Of a stretch of DNA of 16,983 bases, positions 7,520 to 13,806 are shown one piece after another. Positions within the stretch are counted from its first letter, which is position 1. Every line of letters starts with the position of its first letter. Location: NCBI GenBank assembly GCA_024224995.1, contig JAAENB010000620.1, positions 1 through 16,983 of the forward strand, read 5' to 3'. The position numbers and the translations under genes were made by a program. The notes below the pieces were generated by a model. That model had not been told where the DNA came from. It was given only the letters and a program-made list of their open reading frames with translations, and searched no databases. This DNA is from a bacterium (GTDB lineage: Bacteria; Spirochaetota; UBA4802; UBA5550).

Positions 7520-7908
7520 TTTAATTCTCCCAGTTTTTTTAATATTTCATCAACATTCGATTTCCCGTCCTGCAACTGTTTTAGCAATATAATTCTTTCT
7601 TTTGATTTCTCTTCGGACTCTTCCTTGTTTTCTTGCGGCCGGTACCCAAGTATTCCGGTAATTTTCTGTAGTTTGCTTTTCACCGTGGGATATGAAATTC
7701 CCAGGTCCTTTTCAACCAGTTTTATATTACCTTCATTCTTTAAAAAAACTTCTATGAAATAGAGCTGTTCTTTTGAAAATAAATTAAAACGGTTTGGCCT
7801 GAAGTGTCCCCTTATTTCCGTATGGCAGTGCGAACATTCAACTTCCTTGATGAATATTTCTCCATTACAAAAGGGGCAGCTGCTTATTTCCTGTATATTC
7901 TTCTTCAT
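7516..7908 (-). CDS. DUF2089-family zinc-ribbon/HTH regulator
   Basis: A 130-residue protein of the DUF2089 family. It has an N-terminal zinc ribbon (C11-x2-C14 ... C25-x2-C28), then the conserved stretch F-x-x-(F/L)-S-x-E-Q-L-x-F-I-E-x-F-L-K-x-x-G-N-I-K. A helix-turn-helix follows (VEKDLGISYPTVKSKL, about 65-80). The C-terminus (RIILLKQLQDGKSNVDEIL, 105-123) is a SHOCT-like helix pair like the one that opens the protein encoded two genes downstream. ATG 7908 is preferred because GGAG lies 6 nt upstream; an ATG at 7920 has no ribosome site. As first gene of the operon with its own promoter, it is a plausible DNA-binding autoregulator. Target genes are unknown. Confidence 0.82.
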   Translation of the reverse strand: MKKNIQEISSCPFCNGEIFIKEVECSHCHTEIRGHFRPNRFNLFSKEQLYFIEVFLKNEGNIKLVEKDLGISYPTVKSKLQKITGILGYRPQENKEESEEKSKERIILLKQLQDGKSNVDEILKKLGELK

Positions 7909-7944
7909 AATCAACTCCATTAGAGCAATATTAACTTATATAAT

Positions 7945-7974
7945 ATAATGTACTGAATAATTAAGAAAAGTCAA
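7945..7974 (-). promoter_or_regulatory. Promoter of the DUF2089 operon
   Basis: On the minus strand TTGACT (complement of 7969-7974) is followed after 18 nt by CATTAT (complement of 7945-7950), inside a TATA-rich run. The predicted transcript starts near 7938 and gives a leader of about 30 nt before ATG 7908. Confidence 0.5.
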
Positions 7975-8020
7975 GAAATAAATTAAAATAATTAATATTG
8001 ATGTTGATTATCTTCGAGAG

Positions 8021-8095
8021 CAGGCTCTGTTTCTAGATTAGTTTCCCAGGGAGATTGGTATTTCTCATAGCGTGGGGTTTCAACCCCACGTTATG
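8021..8095. repeat. Dispersed hairpin repeat, copy 1
   Basis: About 75 bp closely matching a second copy at 15302-15375. Shared blocks include TAGATTAGTTTCC, GGTATTTCTCATA, CGTGGGG and CGTTATGAT. The 3' half folds into a hairpin, CATAGCGTGGGGT/ACCCCACGTTATG with loop TTCA. It lies between the end of the MFS gene (8112) and the promoter of the DUF2089 operon. Because the MFS gene reads leftward, the hairpin is also in the right place to stabilise or end that transcript. Confidence 0.75.
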
Positions 8096-8111
8096 ATTTG
8101 AGAGAGTTACA

Positions 8112-9353
8112 TTATGCTTTCTCAGCTTTTTTCTTGATTACAAAAGTGAGACCCACACCAACGAGAAGAAGTATCCCGGCAGTGAGGAATGAATAGTTAA
8201 AACTTCCGGTAGCAGCCTTTATCATCTGGGAAACCCGGCTGAGAACAAACCCGCCAACGCCCCAGGCAGTAAATATAATACCATAGTTGGTACCGAAGTT
8301 CTTGAGTCCCCAGAGATCCTTGGTAATCGAGGGGAAGAGGGCAAGGTTGGTTCCGTAATTGAAGCCAATAGCAGTTGCGATAATTACGAGCATTGCCGCG
8401 CTTGATGACTCTCCGCCGATAAGGAAGATGGAGCTGAACATCAGTATTGCCTGGAAGGTGAGCATTATGGCGAGCGTGTTGCTTCTTCCGATTTTATCGG
8501 AGAGGATACCGGCAACAATACGACCACCGGCGTTACCGACTGCCATTGTGGCCACAACCATAAAGGCAAGTTCACCCATGCTTTGTTTTGCCATTCCCGC
8601 AACACTTCCAATCACCATAAGACCGGCACCGGCACCGAAGAAGTAGATGAGCCAGAGAATCCAGAACGATGATTGCTTGAGCATGTGCGACGGCGTAAAG
8701 TCTTCGGTTTGAGCAGCCGCGGCAGGCGCGTCGTCACTGTTGTTATTTGCCTGGCTTTCCGGTTTATATCCTTCCGGTGGATTTACCAGGAACATGGAAA
8801 GAATACTCAGCATAATAAGGAAGGCGATACCGAAAATTTTCATGGTAGTCTGGAGACCCTGAGCTCCAATGAGATATTTAGCCAGCGGCGCGATATAAAC
8901 CGACGCAAGACCAAAGCCCGATACAACCAGCCCGGCAATGAGACCGGTTTTAGCCGCAGGGAACCACTTCAGCGCGGGCGGAGTGGCAGACGAGTATCCG
9001 AAACCAATACCGACACCGGCGAGAACGCCAAAGCCCAGTACCCAGCTCGCGTAGCTATAGCTCTGTGATATCCAGATGAAACCCGCGCCAACGAGGATAC
9101 CGCCGATGAGGGCAGTAACCCTGGGACCGAATTTGTCCTGAATTTTTCCCGCGAAGATCATGGCAAAGGCAAAGAGCAGGCAGCATACCGCGTATGGATC
9201 GTTAATTGTAGAAGGATCCCAATTGAAGGGACCGCCGGGTTTGGCAATTTCAGCTTTGAAGATACTCCACGTATAGAGAATACCCAGCGCAAGGTTAATC
9301 CCAATTCCGGCAAAGGTAACCATCCAGCCTTTATTTTTTACTGTTTCTGACAT
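8112..9353 (-). CDS. OFA-family MFS transporter (oxalate/formate antiporter-like)
   Basis: A 413-residue inner-membrane protein with the 12-helix pattern of the major facilitator superfamily. Features of the OFA subfamily are the N-terminal GWMVTFAGIGINLALGILYTWSIF segment (written here in part) and the aromatic/Pro-rich GYSSATPPALKWFP in helices 4-5. The loop 2-3 motif A is GKIQDKFGPR (69-78), with a second copy SDKIGRS in loop 8-9 (about 285-291). Helix halves are joined by a hydrophilic Asn/Asp/Ala-rich loop (about 195-222). Known members move oxalate, formate or other small monocarboxylates; the exact substrate cannot be read here. The start has AGGGGG just upstream. It stands alone, divergent from a small membrane-protein gene, with a 17-bp palindrome in the shared upstream region that may be its operator. 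Confidence 0.85.
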   Translation of the reverse strand: MSETVKNKGWMVTFAGIGINLALGILYTWSIFKAEIAKPGGPFNWDPSTINDPYAVCCLLFAFAMIFAGKIQDKFGPRVTALIGGILVGAGFIWISQSYSYASWVLGFGVLAGVGIGFGYSSATPPALKWFPAAKTGLIAGLVVSGFGLASVYIAPLAKYLIGAQGLQTTMKIFGIAFLIMLSILSMFLVNPPEGYKPESQANNNSDDAPAAAAQTEDFTPSHMLKQSSFWILWLIYFFGAGAGLMVIGSVAGMAKQSMGELAFMVVATMAVGNAGGRIVAGILSDKIGRSNTLAIMLTFQAILMFSSIFLIGGESSSAAMLVIIATAIGFNYGTNLALFPSITKDLWGLKNFGTNYGIIFTAWGVGGFVLSRVSQMIKAATGSFNYSFLTAGILLLVGVGLTFVIKKKAEKA

Positions 9354-9390
9354 ATATTTCCCCCTGTACTTAAAATGAATTTACTTTCGG

Positions 9391-9407
9391 AAATAACATT
9401 GTTATTT
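9391..9407. promoter_or_regulatory. 17-bp palindrome upstream of the MFS gene, candidate operator
   Basis: AAATAACATTGTTATTT is a perfect inverted repeat with 8-bp arms around one central T. It lies 38 nt upstream of the MFS start codon, in the region shared with the divergent gene at 9533. Symmetry and location suggest a dimeric regulator site; a chance A/T-rich palindrome is possible. Confidence 0.4.
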
Positions 9408-9498
9408 GGCCCTTTATTTAGCAAGTGTTTTTTCAGATTTAATTTTTATGCTGTAGGTGTATACGCGCCTTTTTTTTACTTATTTTTTAAAAAAATTC

Positions 9499-9527
9499 TT
9501 GCAAACCCGAAACCCCATAGTGTTAAT
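9499..9527 (+). promoter_or_regulatory. Promoter of the small membrane-protein gene
   Basis: TTGCAA (9499-9504) and GTTAAT (9522-9527) are separated by 17 nt. The predicted transcription start (about 9533-9535) coincides with the ATG at 9533, which would give a leaderless message. No ribosome-binding site precedes that ATG. Confidence 0.45.
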
Positions 9528-9532
9528 GAACG

Positions 9533-9964
9533 ATGAATAAAAATATATTTGCAAATCTTCACTACCTGATAATTTATCCAACAAAATTTTATAGAGAATC
9601 TATTAAGGATAAGAATTTTAGAACCATCGATTTGCTTTTACTTGTAACGGTTTTTATTACATTGATTACGGTGCTCTATTTTTTTGAATCAAAAATTAAT
9701 AATCAATATGGTGATTGGTTAAGGGTAAGCGTTTCTTTAACAGGTTTTATCATTGGATTCTCACTATCGTTTGTTTTTCGAGTTTATCTAATAACAATTA
9801 TCCTTAATAGAATGGGACTGGAAGTTGAATTTAATAACATTGGAATGGTCGTTGCTTTTGCAATGATAACTAACATATTTATGTTCCTGATTTTAATTTT
9901 CATTCAAACTGCTGCTTTTGATACGTATATTGGGGTCATTTTTAATTACACCGGGCATAAATAG
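9533..9964 (+). CDS. Small Yip1-like membrane protein
   Basis: A 143-residue protein whose start (YLIIYPTKFYRESIKDKN, about 11-28) resembles the opening of bacterial Yip1-domain proteins (L-x-x-P-x-x-F-(F/Y)-x-x-I-x-x-x), followed by three hydrophobic segments at about 33-51, 63-92 and 103-126. Yip1-domain proteins commonly have five or so helices and about 200 residues, so this one is short; either it is a compact member or the 3' part is lost. Codon use is A/T-rich compared with its neighbours. There is no Shine-Dalgarno sequence before the ATG. Function unknown. Confidence 0.5.
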   Translation: MNKNIFANLHYLIIYPTKFYRESIKDKNFRTIDLLLLVTVFITLITVLYFFESKINNQYGDWLRVSVSLTGFIIGFSLSFVFRVYLITIILNRMGLEVEFNNIGMVVAFAMITNIFMFLILIFIQTAAFDTYIGVIFNYTGHK

Positions 9965-10015
9965 ATCCGTCTTTTTATGGTCAGCAGTATACAGTTCAAT
10001 CATAGTTGAGCCTCC

Positions 10016-10091
10016 GGAAATTGAATTAATCAAACACCAAAACTGTTCTAGTGTCAATAAAGATATTCATTTTCAATTTCCCGAGGCGGGA
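10016..10091. terminator. Possible structured 3' region between convergent genes
   Basis: The 10-bp arms 10016-10025 and 10072-10081 are perfect inverted complements with 46 nt between them. A short hairpin TCCCG-AGG-CGGGA (10079-10091) overlaps the right arm. The segment lies between the ends of the convergent genes at 9964 and 10107. Neither has a T-run; this is a weak terminator candidate. Confidence 0.3.
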
Positions 10092-10106
10092 TCTATTGTT
10101 GAAAAA

Positions 10107-11609
10107 TTACTCTAACAAGCCGCGGCCTGCCAGGTGATCAACAAAAATTTCAACAGACTCCGAAGGGGCCGGACCCAGGCCGTCTTTTTCTCTTTTTGAA
10201 CTGCTGCCAACCTGCATATCCGATATAATACAGAAATGACTGAGTTCCGGAATAAATTCAAATGTTCTATTACTGCCGGAAGACCGGTGAATACCATCGG
10301 CGTCCGCTTCAAGATTAATCGATAATTCCGTAAGAACCTTATTTATTTTTTTACTTGTTTTTAATTCATTGATGCCAATAAAAAGATCAACAGAATCGGC
10401 AGCGGGGCTGTTTTGCCACGGCATTTTAATAAAACTCGTAACCCCATACAGAATAATGTTATCAAAGGGATAGGGATCATCAAAGATAAGGCTGCCAAGC
10501 GCGGCCCCCCCAAGGCTATGACCAAGGACAATCATTGGAGAAGATCCGGCGGAATAAAAATCTGCCGCGGCGGAAGAGAGCCCGTTTATTTCATCAAGCT
10601 GTTTGTCTTTAATCAGGGTCGCCAGGTTAACGGCGCTTCCTTCCCGGTGGTCCATGGATTCCCAAAAAGCAAGGTCCGTAGGATATTTAATTATAAAAAC
10701 AACATATCCCCTTGAAGCAATTTCTTTGGCAAGGCCGCGCATACTAATGGCAGGAATAAACCCACCAGGGCTTATCATGCAGGTGCCTTTAAAGTTTCCT
10801 GACTGTTCATAGTCCTTATTAACAAACATTAATGCTTCCTGAGAGAAATGATCACCAATCACGCCATACCAGTTAATGGCACTTGCGCTATATTCATTTC
10901 CCGACGCGAGATCCAGCGGCGCAGTATTGGGACTGTTAAATGGAATTTTATCAAAATTCTTTGCAGCCAGATCAATAAGGATGCGGGCCGCATCTGATGG
11001 GGTAAGAACTTTACAATAGTTCATGCCGCCAAGATAGGGAATGATCTTATGCGTAACAAGGGCAGGGGTTTTAATATAAACTTCTTTGTTTCCGCGTAAT
11101 TCCAGTGTGATAGTTGCAGGTGCCCAGGTAGAACCTGTCAGGTGATTTTGTTTTGCAAAGGTAAATATATAACCCTGGGCGTCCACCAGAGCAGCAGCTT
11201 CGGGCACGAGTTTTCGCGCTTCGGAAAAAGCAAGCTCTAAAATTTTCTCTGAAGCTGCACCGGAGCCGGTAGTTTCAATAGACAAAGCGTCATCAATGGC
11301 AGCAGGAGTTTTAAATTTATACCAGGCCTGGTCGTACTCGGAAGCCCGTTCTGCCAGGGTGGGCCGGTAACAGTGAATCTCAAGACCGCTGCTGCTGACA
11401 GATGGTTTACTTTTAACAAAAGCATCAATGTCATTATGAATAGTGGTCGTGGTAACTTCGCTCAGGGAATCAATAGAATATCCCCCCAGCAGGGCCTGTG
11501 CCTGTACTGCAAAATGATCTATGGGATCATTGGCAGAAGCAGTTTTAAGCTGATATGCAGACAGTATAACTACTGATATCAGTAAAATCGTACTGATTTT
11601 TATTTTCAT
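10107..11609 (-). CDS. Secreted alpha/beta-hydrolase-fold esterase
   Basis: A 500-residue exported protein: signal peptide 1-26 (ending TASA-NDP), a long N-terminal region (27-265) that I do not recognise, and a C-terminal alpha/beta hydrolase domain (about 270-495). Within it, strand-loop MISPGGF (278-284) would form the oxyanion hole. GHSLGG (363-368) is the nucleophile elbow with S365, and ELSHF places the catalytic histidine at H458. The acid residue is less clear; E415 or D408 in DLFIGINELK are candidates. This layout resembles chlorophyllase/PET-hydrolase/dienelactone-hydrolase-like enzymes. The lack of a lid-like insertion and the large N-terminal extension make the substrate unclear. 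Start ATG 11609 has AGAGGTG just upstream. It appears to be transcribed alone. Confidence 0.75.
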   Translation of the reverse strand: MKIKISTILLISVVILSAYQLKTASANDPIDHFAVQAQALLGGYSIDSLSEVTTTTIHNDIDAFVKSKPSVSSSGLEIHCYRPTLAERASEYDQAWYKFKTPAAIDDALSIETTGSGAASEKILELAFSEARKLVPEAAALVDAQGYIFTFAKQNHLTGSTWAPATITLELRGNKEVYIKTPALVTHKIIPYLGGMNYCKVLTPSDAARILIDLAAKNFDKIPFNSPNTAPLDLASGNEYSASAINWYGVIGDHFSQEALMFVNKDYEQSGNFKGTCMISPGGFIPAISMRGLAKEIASRGYVVFIIKYPTDLAFWESMDHREGSAVNLATLIKDKQLDEINGLSSAAADFYSAGSSPMIVLGHSLGGAALGSLIFDDPYPFDNIILYGVTSFIKMPWQNSPAADSVDLFIGINELKTSKKINKVLTELSINLEADADGIHRSSGSNRTFEFIPELSHFCIISDMQVGSSSKREKDGLGPAPSESVEIFVDHLAGRGLLE

Positions 11610-11743
11610 TTACACACCTCTGTTTATTATTTTATTTATAGCCATAATTAGTGATGGTGCGTATAAAATCAATTAAAAAAGTGTTTTAGGTTTAGGACCT
11701 TTTTCTGTGTAGATTCCGGGGAGAATCAGCCGAAGATTTTTTC

Positions 11744-11773
11744 TGAAAGCGACGTGACGTCACGTCGCTTTCA
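11744..11773. repeat. 30-bp perfect palindrome
   Basis: Bases 11744-11758 and 11759-11773 are exact reverse complements with no spacer, core GACGTGACGTCACGTC. As RNA it would be a very stable hairpin. As DNA it could be a protein-binding or cleavage site, or half of a mobile repeat. It directly precedes a second inverted repeat. Confidence 0.8.
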
Positions 11774-11775
11774 AA

Positions 11776-11834
11776 GGGTGCGACCCTTGCGAGGTGCAGG
11801 CTCCGGGTAAGATCCCCTCGCAGGGGTCGCACCC
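11776..11834. repeat. Imperfect 19-bp inverted repeat (stem-loop)
   Basis: Arms 11776-11794 and 11816-11834 pair with one mismatch across a 21-nt loop. The right arm contains CCCCTCGCAGGGG followed by TCGCACCCC, nearly the same unit that is duplicated in tandem at 15220-15255 (CCCCTCGCAGGGGCCGCA). It is therefore part of a dispersed repeat family in this genome. Confidence 0.75.
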
Positions 11835-12062
11835 CCGAAAAAGACCTTGTTTAAAAAGAGTTTGAGGATGAAGTCCTTGCAAATATAAAAAAGGATTATC
11901 CTTTGCAGAAAAATGGGAACGTGTTGTTTCCTTTTAAACGGTTATTCTTTATGGCAAAAAAGTGAAAAAATCTACCGGTAAAACTTCAGGAAACCGTGAA
12001 GGACAGCAGTCCGGGGGCCCGGGGGCTAAAGAAATTCTGTCCCTCAAGATTTGGCTTATATG

Positions 12063-12950
12063 TTAGTATTCATACTTTACATGCAATTGCATAAGTTCCG
12101 GGAAATAATCAATAAGAGTAAAGCTGGTATATCCGTATTCGCCACCGGATCGAAGGCGAATTTGTGTCAAACCGGTTTTGTTAATCGCGTTTCTTCCGGC
12201 AGCATTAAAACCGGAGGAATCCCGGGGGCCGCTAATCCACTCATAGATCGATGTCATTGCTATGGGATTCTCAGGAGTACTATAGGCGTCTGCATCACTT
12301 CCGTCAGGGTTGCCGTAATCATCTGCTTGCGTATAATCCGCTGCTCCAAAAAATCCTGTTTTTACGTCTATAATAATTATATCATCAGGGTGATATGAAA
12401 AGTCAGCCCCACTCCTCACGTTCAAGGTAAGGCAGGCTTCCGTAATTGTTGCTTCATCGGGAATATAGGATGTGTCAAAAGTTATTATGGTCCTGCGGCT
12501 GTTCCCAACTTCGGGGTAAGGGGAGGTGCATATAAGAATTCCATGTTCACCAGCATTTACAAGATGCCCGGCTGATGTGTGATCAAAGGTTTCGTCATAG
12601 CCACCGGAGCAGGTTCCTTTGTACCAGCGTATGCCTCCTAAAGTATATAAGTTTTTATGTACGGTCTGAACAGTTTCTGCGAAAAAACCTAAAAAATTAT
12701 TTGATCCTTTTGCGTAATATTTTCGTGTTGAGAACGTGCCGCTGCCGAGTATTTCACAATAGGCTCTTCCTTCCACTACATGAGCAAAATTTGTGCTTGT
12801 ATACTGCGAGCAGGTGGAAATAACCCCGATTTGTACAGTATCATTTTTTGATGGTAAATCTGTTTTATTCACTGCTTTTTGATCCTCGAAACATCCTGCG
12901 GCAAATAGAATAAGTGCCATACTTGTTGCCATGAGTAATTTTTTAAACAT
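12063..12950 (-). CDS. Lipoprotein with CBM96/DNRLRE-like domain
   Basis: A 295-residue lipoprotein. The signal MFKKLLMATSMALILFAAGC has a canonical lipobox (F-A-A-G-C) that would make C20 the lipidated residue. The mature part has several cysteines, then a beta-rich region (about 150-295) of the CBM96/DNRLRE (disaggregatase-related) kind: RRTIITFDTSYIPDEATI, T-E-A-C-L-T-L-N-V, IDVKTG and a closing QLHVKYEY strand. Such domains bind carbohydrate or form surface structures; no catalytic motif is visible. ATG 12950 is preferred because GGAGG lies 5 nt upstream, whereas the ATG at 12962 precedes that site. A TATATA run upstream with TTTACG about 16 nt away may be the promoter. Single gene; ligand unknown. 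Confidence 0.65.
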   Translation of the reverse strand: MFKKLLMATSMALILFAAGCFEDQKAVNKTDLPSKNDTVQIGVISTCSQYTSTNFAHVVEGRAYCEILGSGTFSTRKYYAKGSNNFLGFFAETVQTVHKNLYTLGGIRWYKGTCSGGYDETFDHTSAGHLVNAGEHGILICTSPYPEVGNSRRTIITFDTSYIPDEATITEACLTLNVRSGADFSYHPDDIIIIDVKTGFFGAADYTQADDYGNPDGSDADAYSTPENPIAMTSIYEWISGPRDSSGFNAAGRNAINKTGLTQIRLRSGGEYGYTSFTLIDYFPELMQLHVKYEY

Positions 12951-12975
12951 TCTGTCCTCCATTTTTATTATTGTT

Positions 12976-13091
12976 CCAGGTACCTGTTATATATATATAT
13001 AGTAGAGAAATTGCGTAAAATGTGCCAAAATTTATTTGACAAAATAAGCTCAAAGTTCCATAAATCCATAAATCTTAAAAACGGTACCTGG
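12976..13091. repeat. Short inverted repeat bracketing a promoter region
   Basis: CCAGGTACC (12976-12984) and GGTACCTGG (13083-13091) are exact reverse complements separated by 98 nt, flanking the divergent promoter region between the lipoprotein and YkgJ-like genes. Each is also palindromic at its GGTACC core. It may be coincidence or paired regulator sites. Confidence 0.35.
13036..13064 (+). promoter_or_regulatory. Promoter of the YkgJ-like gene
   Basis: Consensus TTGACA (13036-13041) is separated by 17 nt from CATAAA (13059-13064). The predicted leader is about 30 nt long before the TTG start at 13102. Confidence 0.55.
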
Positions 13092-13101
13092 TAAGAGAAG
13101 A

Positions 13102-13758
13102 TTGAAAGAAGTCAAAGAAGTCGAAAATAAGCAAATACGAACAGGTGAGTTCTCATCCTGGCTTTATCACACAAGGGAAGTATTAAAAACAGATGAGGGA
13201 GTTTCTGTTCCCTGTGGAGAATGCAGGGCTTGTTGTACGTCATCATATTTTATACACATACTACCCAGGGAAAACAAAACCCTTGCCAGCATACCCGGAG
13301 AACTGCTCTTTCCCGCTCCCTGGTTCCCCGGAGGAACAAAAGTCCTGGGCTTTGATGAAAATGGCCATTGTCCCATGTTGATAAATAATACGTGCTCAAT
13401 CTATGAAAACCGTCCGCAGACCTGCCATAAGTACGACTGCCGGGTACTTGCCGCTGCCGGATTATCCGAAGATGATGAGAGAATATTGATTTCGCAGCAA
13501 GCAGACTGCTGGGAATTTATTTTTTCCGAAGAAGAAGATTACAAAAATTTTTCCGCCGTACAAACTGCCGCGAAATTTATACGCCATTATGCAGAATGTT
13601 TTCCAACAGACTTTGTTCCGGCTCATGCTCCCCAACAGGCGATTCTCGCTATAAAAGTATATGATGTTTTTCTTGACTTCACTGGTGAGTTTGAAAACAT
13701 TGAGGCCGTCATTGAAGCAGTCATTGACGCCTACAAAAGATTTGAAACAGAGTGCTAA
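13102..13758 (+). CDS. YkgJ-family cysteine cluster protein
   Basis: A 218-residue protein of the YkgJ/UPF0153 type (PF03692), thought to bind Zn or an Fe-S cluster. Cysteines follow the family layout: PCGECRACC (C38, C41, C44, C45), then C90-P-M-L...C98-S-I-Y-E-N-R-P-x-x-C108-x4-C113. The C-terminal part (about 120-218) is helical and acidic without a recognised domain. The start is TTG at 13102, because no in-frame ATG or GTG occurs before the conserved region; a weak AGAGAAG lies close upstream. It is convergent with a ferredoxin-like gene that ends 48 nt away, but they are not one operon. Biochemical role of the family remains uncertain. Confidence 0.8.
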   Translation: MKEVKEVENKQIRTGEFSSWLYHTREVLKTDEGVSVPCGECRACCTSSYFIHILPRENKTLASIPGELLFPAPWFPGGTKVLGFDENGHCPMLINNTCSIYENRPQTCHKYDCRVLAAAGLSEDDERILISQQADCWEFIFSEEEDYKNFSAVQTAAKFIRHYAECFPTDFVPAHAPQQAILAIKVYDVFLDFTGEFENIEAVIEAVIDAYKRFETEC

Positions 13759-13794
13759 CCTTACAAATTGGATCTGTCGTTCCAATTTGTAAGG
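13759..13794. terminator. Hairpin between convergent genes
   Basis: A perfect 14-bp stem (13759-13772 with 13781-13794) with an 8-nt loop begins on the base after the YkgJ-like stop codon. It is 12 nt from the end of the convergent gene at 13807. No T-run follows on either strand, so it is a structural boundary or factor-dependent terminator candidate. Confidence 0.6.
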
Positions 13795-13806
13795 CTCGCG
13801 TGAGCA

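Larger units (their letters stand above)
11610..12062. other. Gene-free interval of about 450 bp with palindromes
   Basis: No convincing reading frame is present on either strand. It holds the upstream region of the alpha/beta hydrolase gene, the 30-bp palindrome and stem-loop described separately (11744-11834), and the 3' flank of the lipoprotein gene, which includes a short GC run (GGGGGCCCGGGGGC) near 12013. Confidence 0.6.

Noticed and set aside
8673..9068. 131-codon plus-strand frame
   Set aside because: Antisense to the OFA transporter; the product is low-complexity and lacks family features.
9918..10115. 65-codon frame that might continue the Yip1-like protein after a frameshift
   Set aside because: The translated part after 9964 is not hydrophobic in a helix-like pattern, so a frameshifted continuation is not supported.
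11744..11834. CRISPR or integron attC site
   Set aside because: No repeated unit with spacers is present and no integrase, cassette or cas gene is nearby; simple palindromes explain the pattern.
12051..12398. 115-codon plus-strand frame
   Set aside because: Antisense to the lipoprotein gene, which has a lipobox and a good ribosome site.
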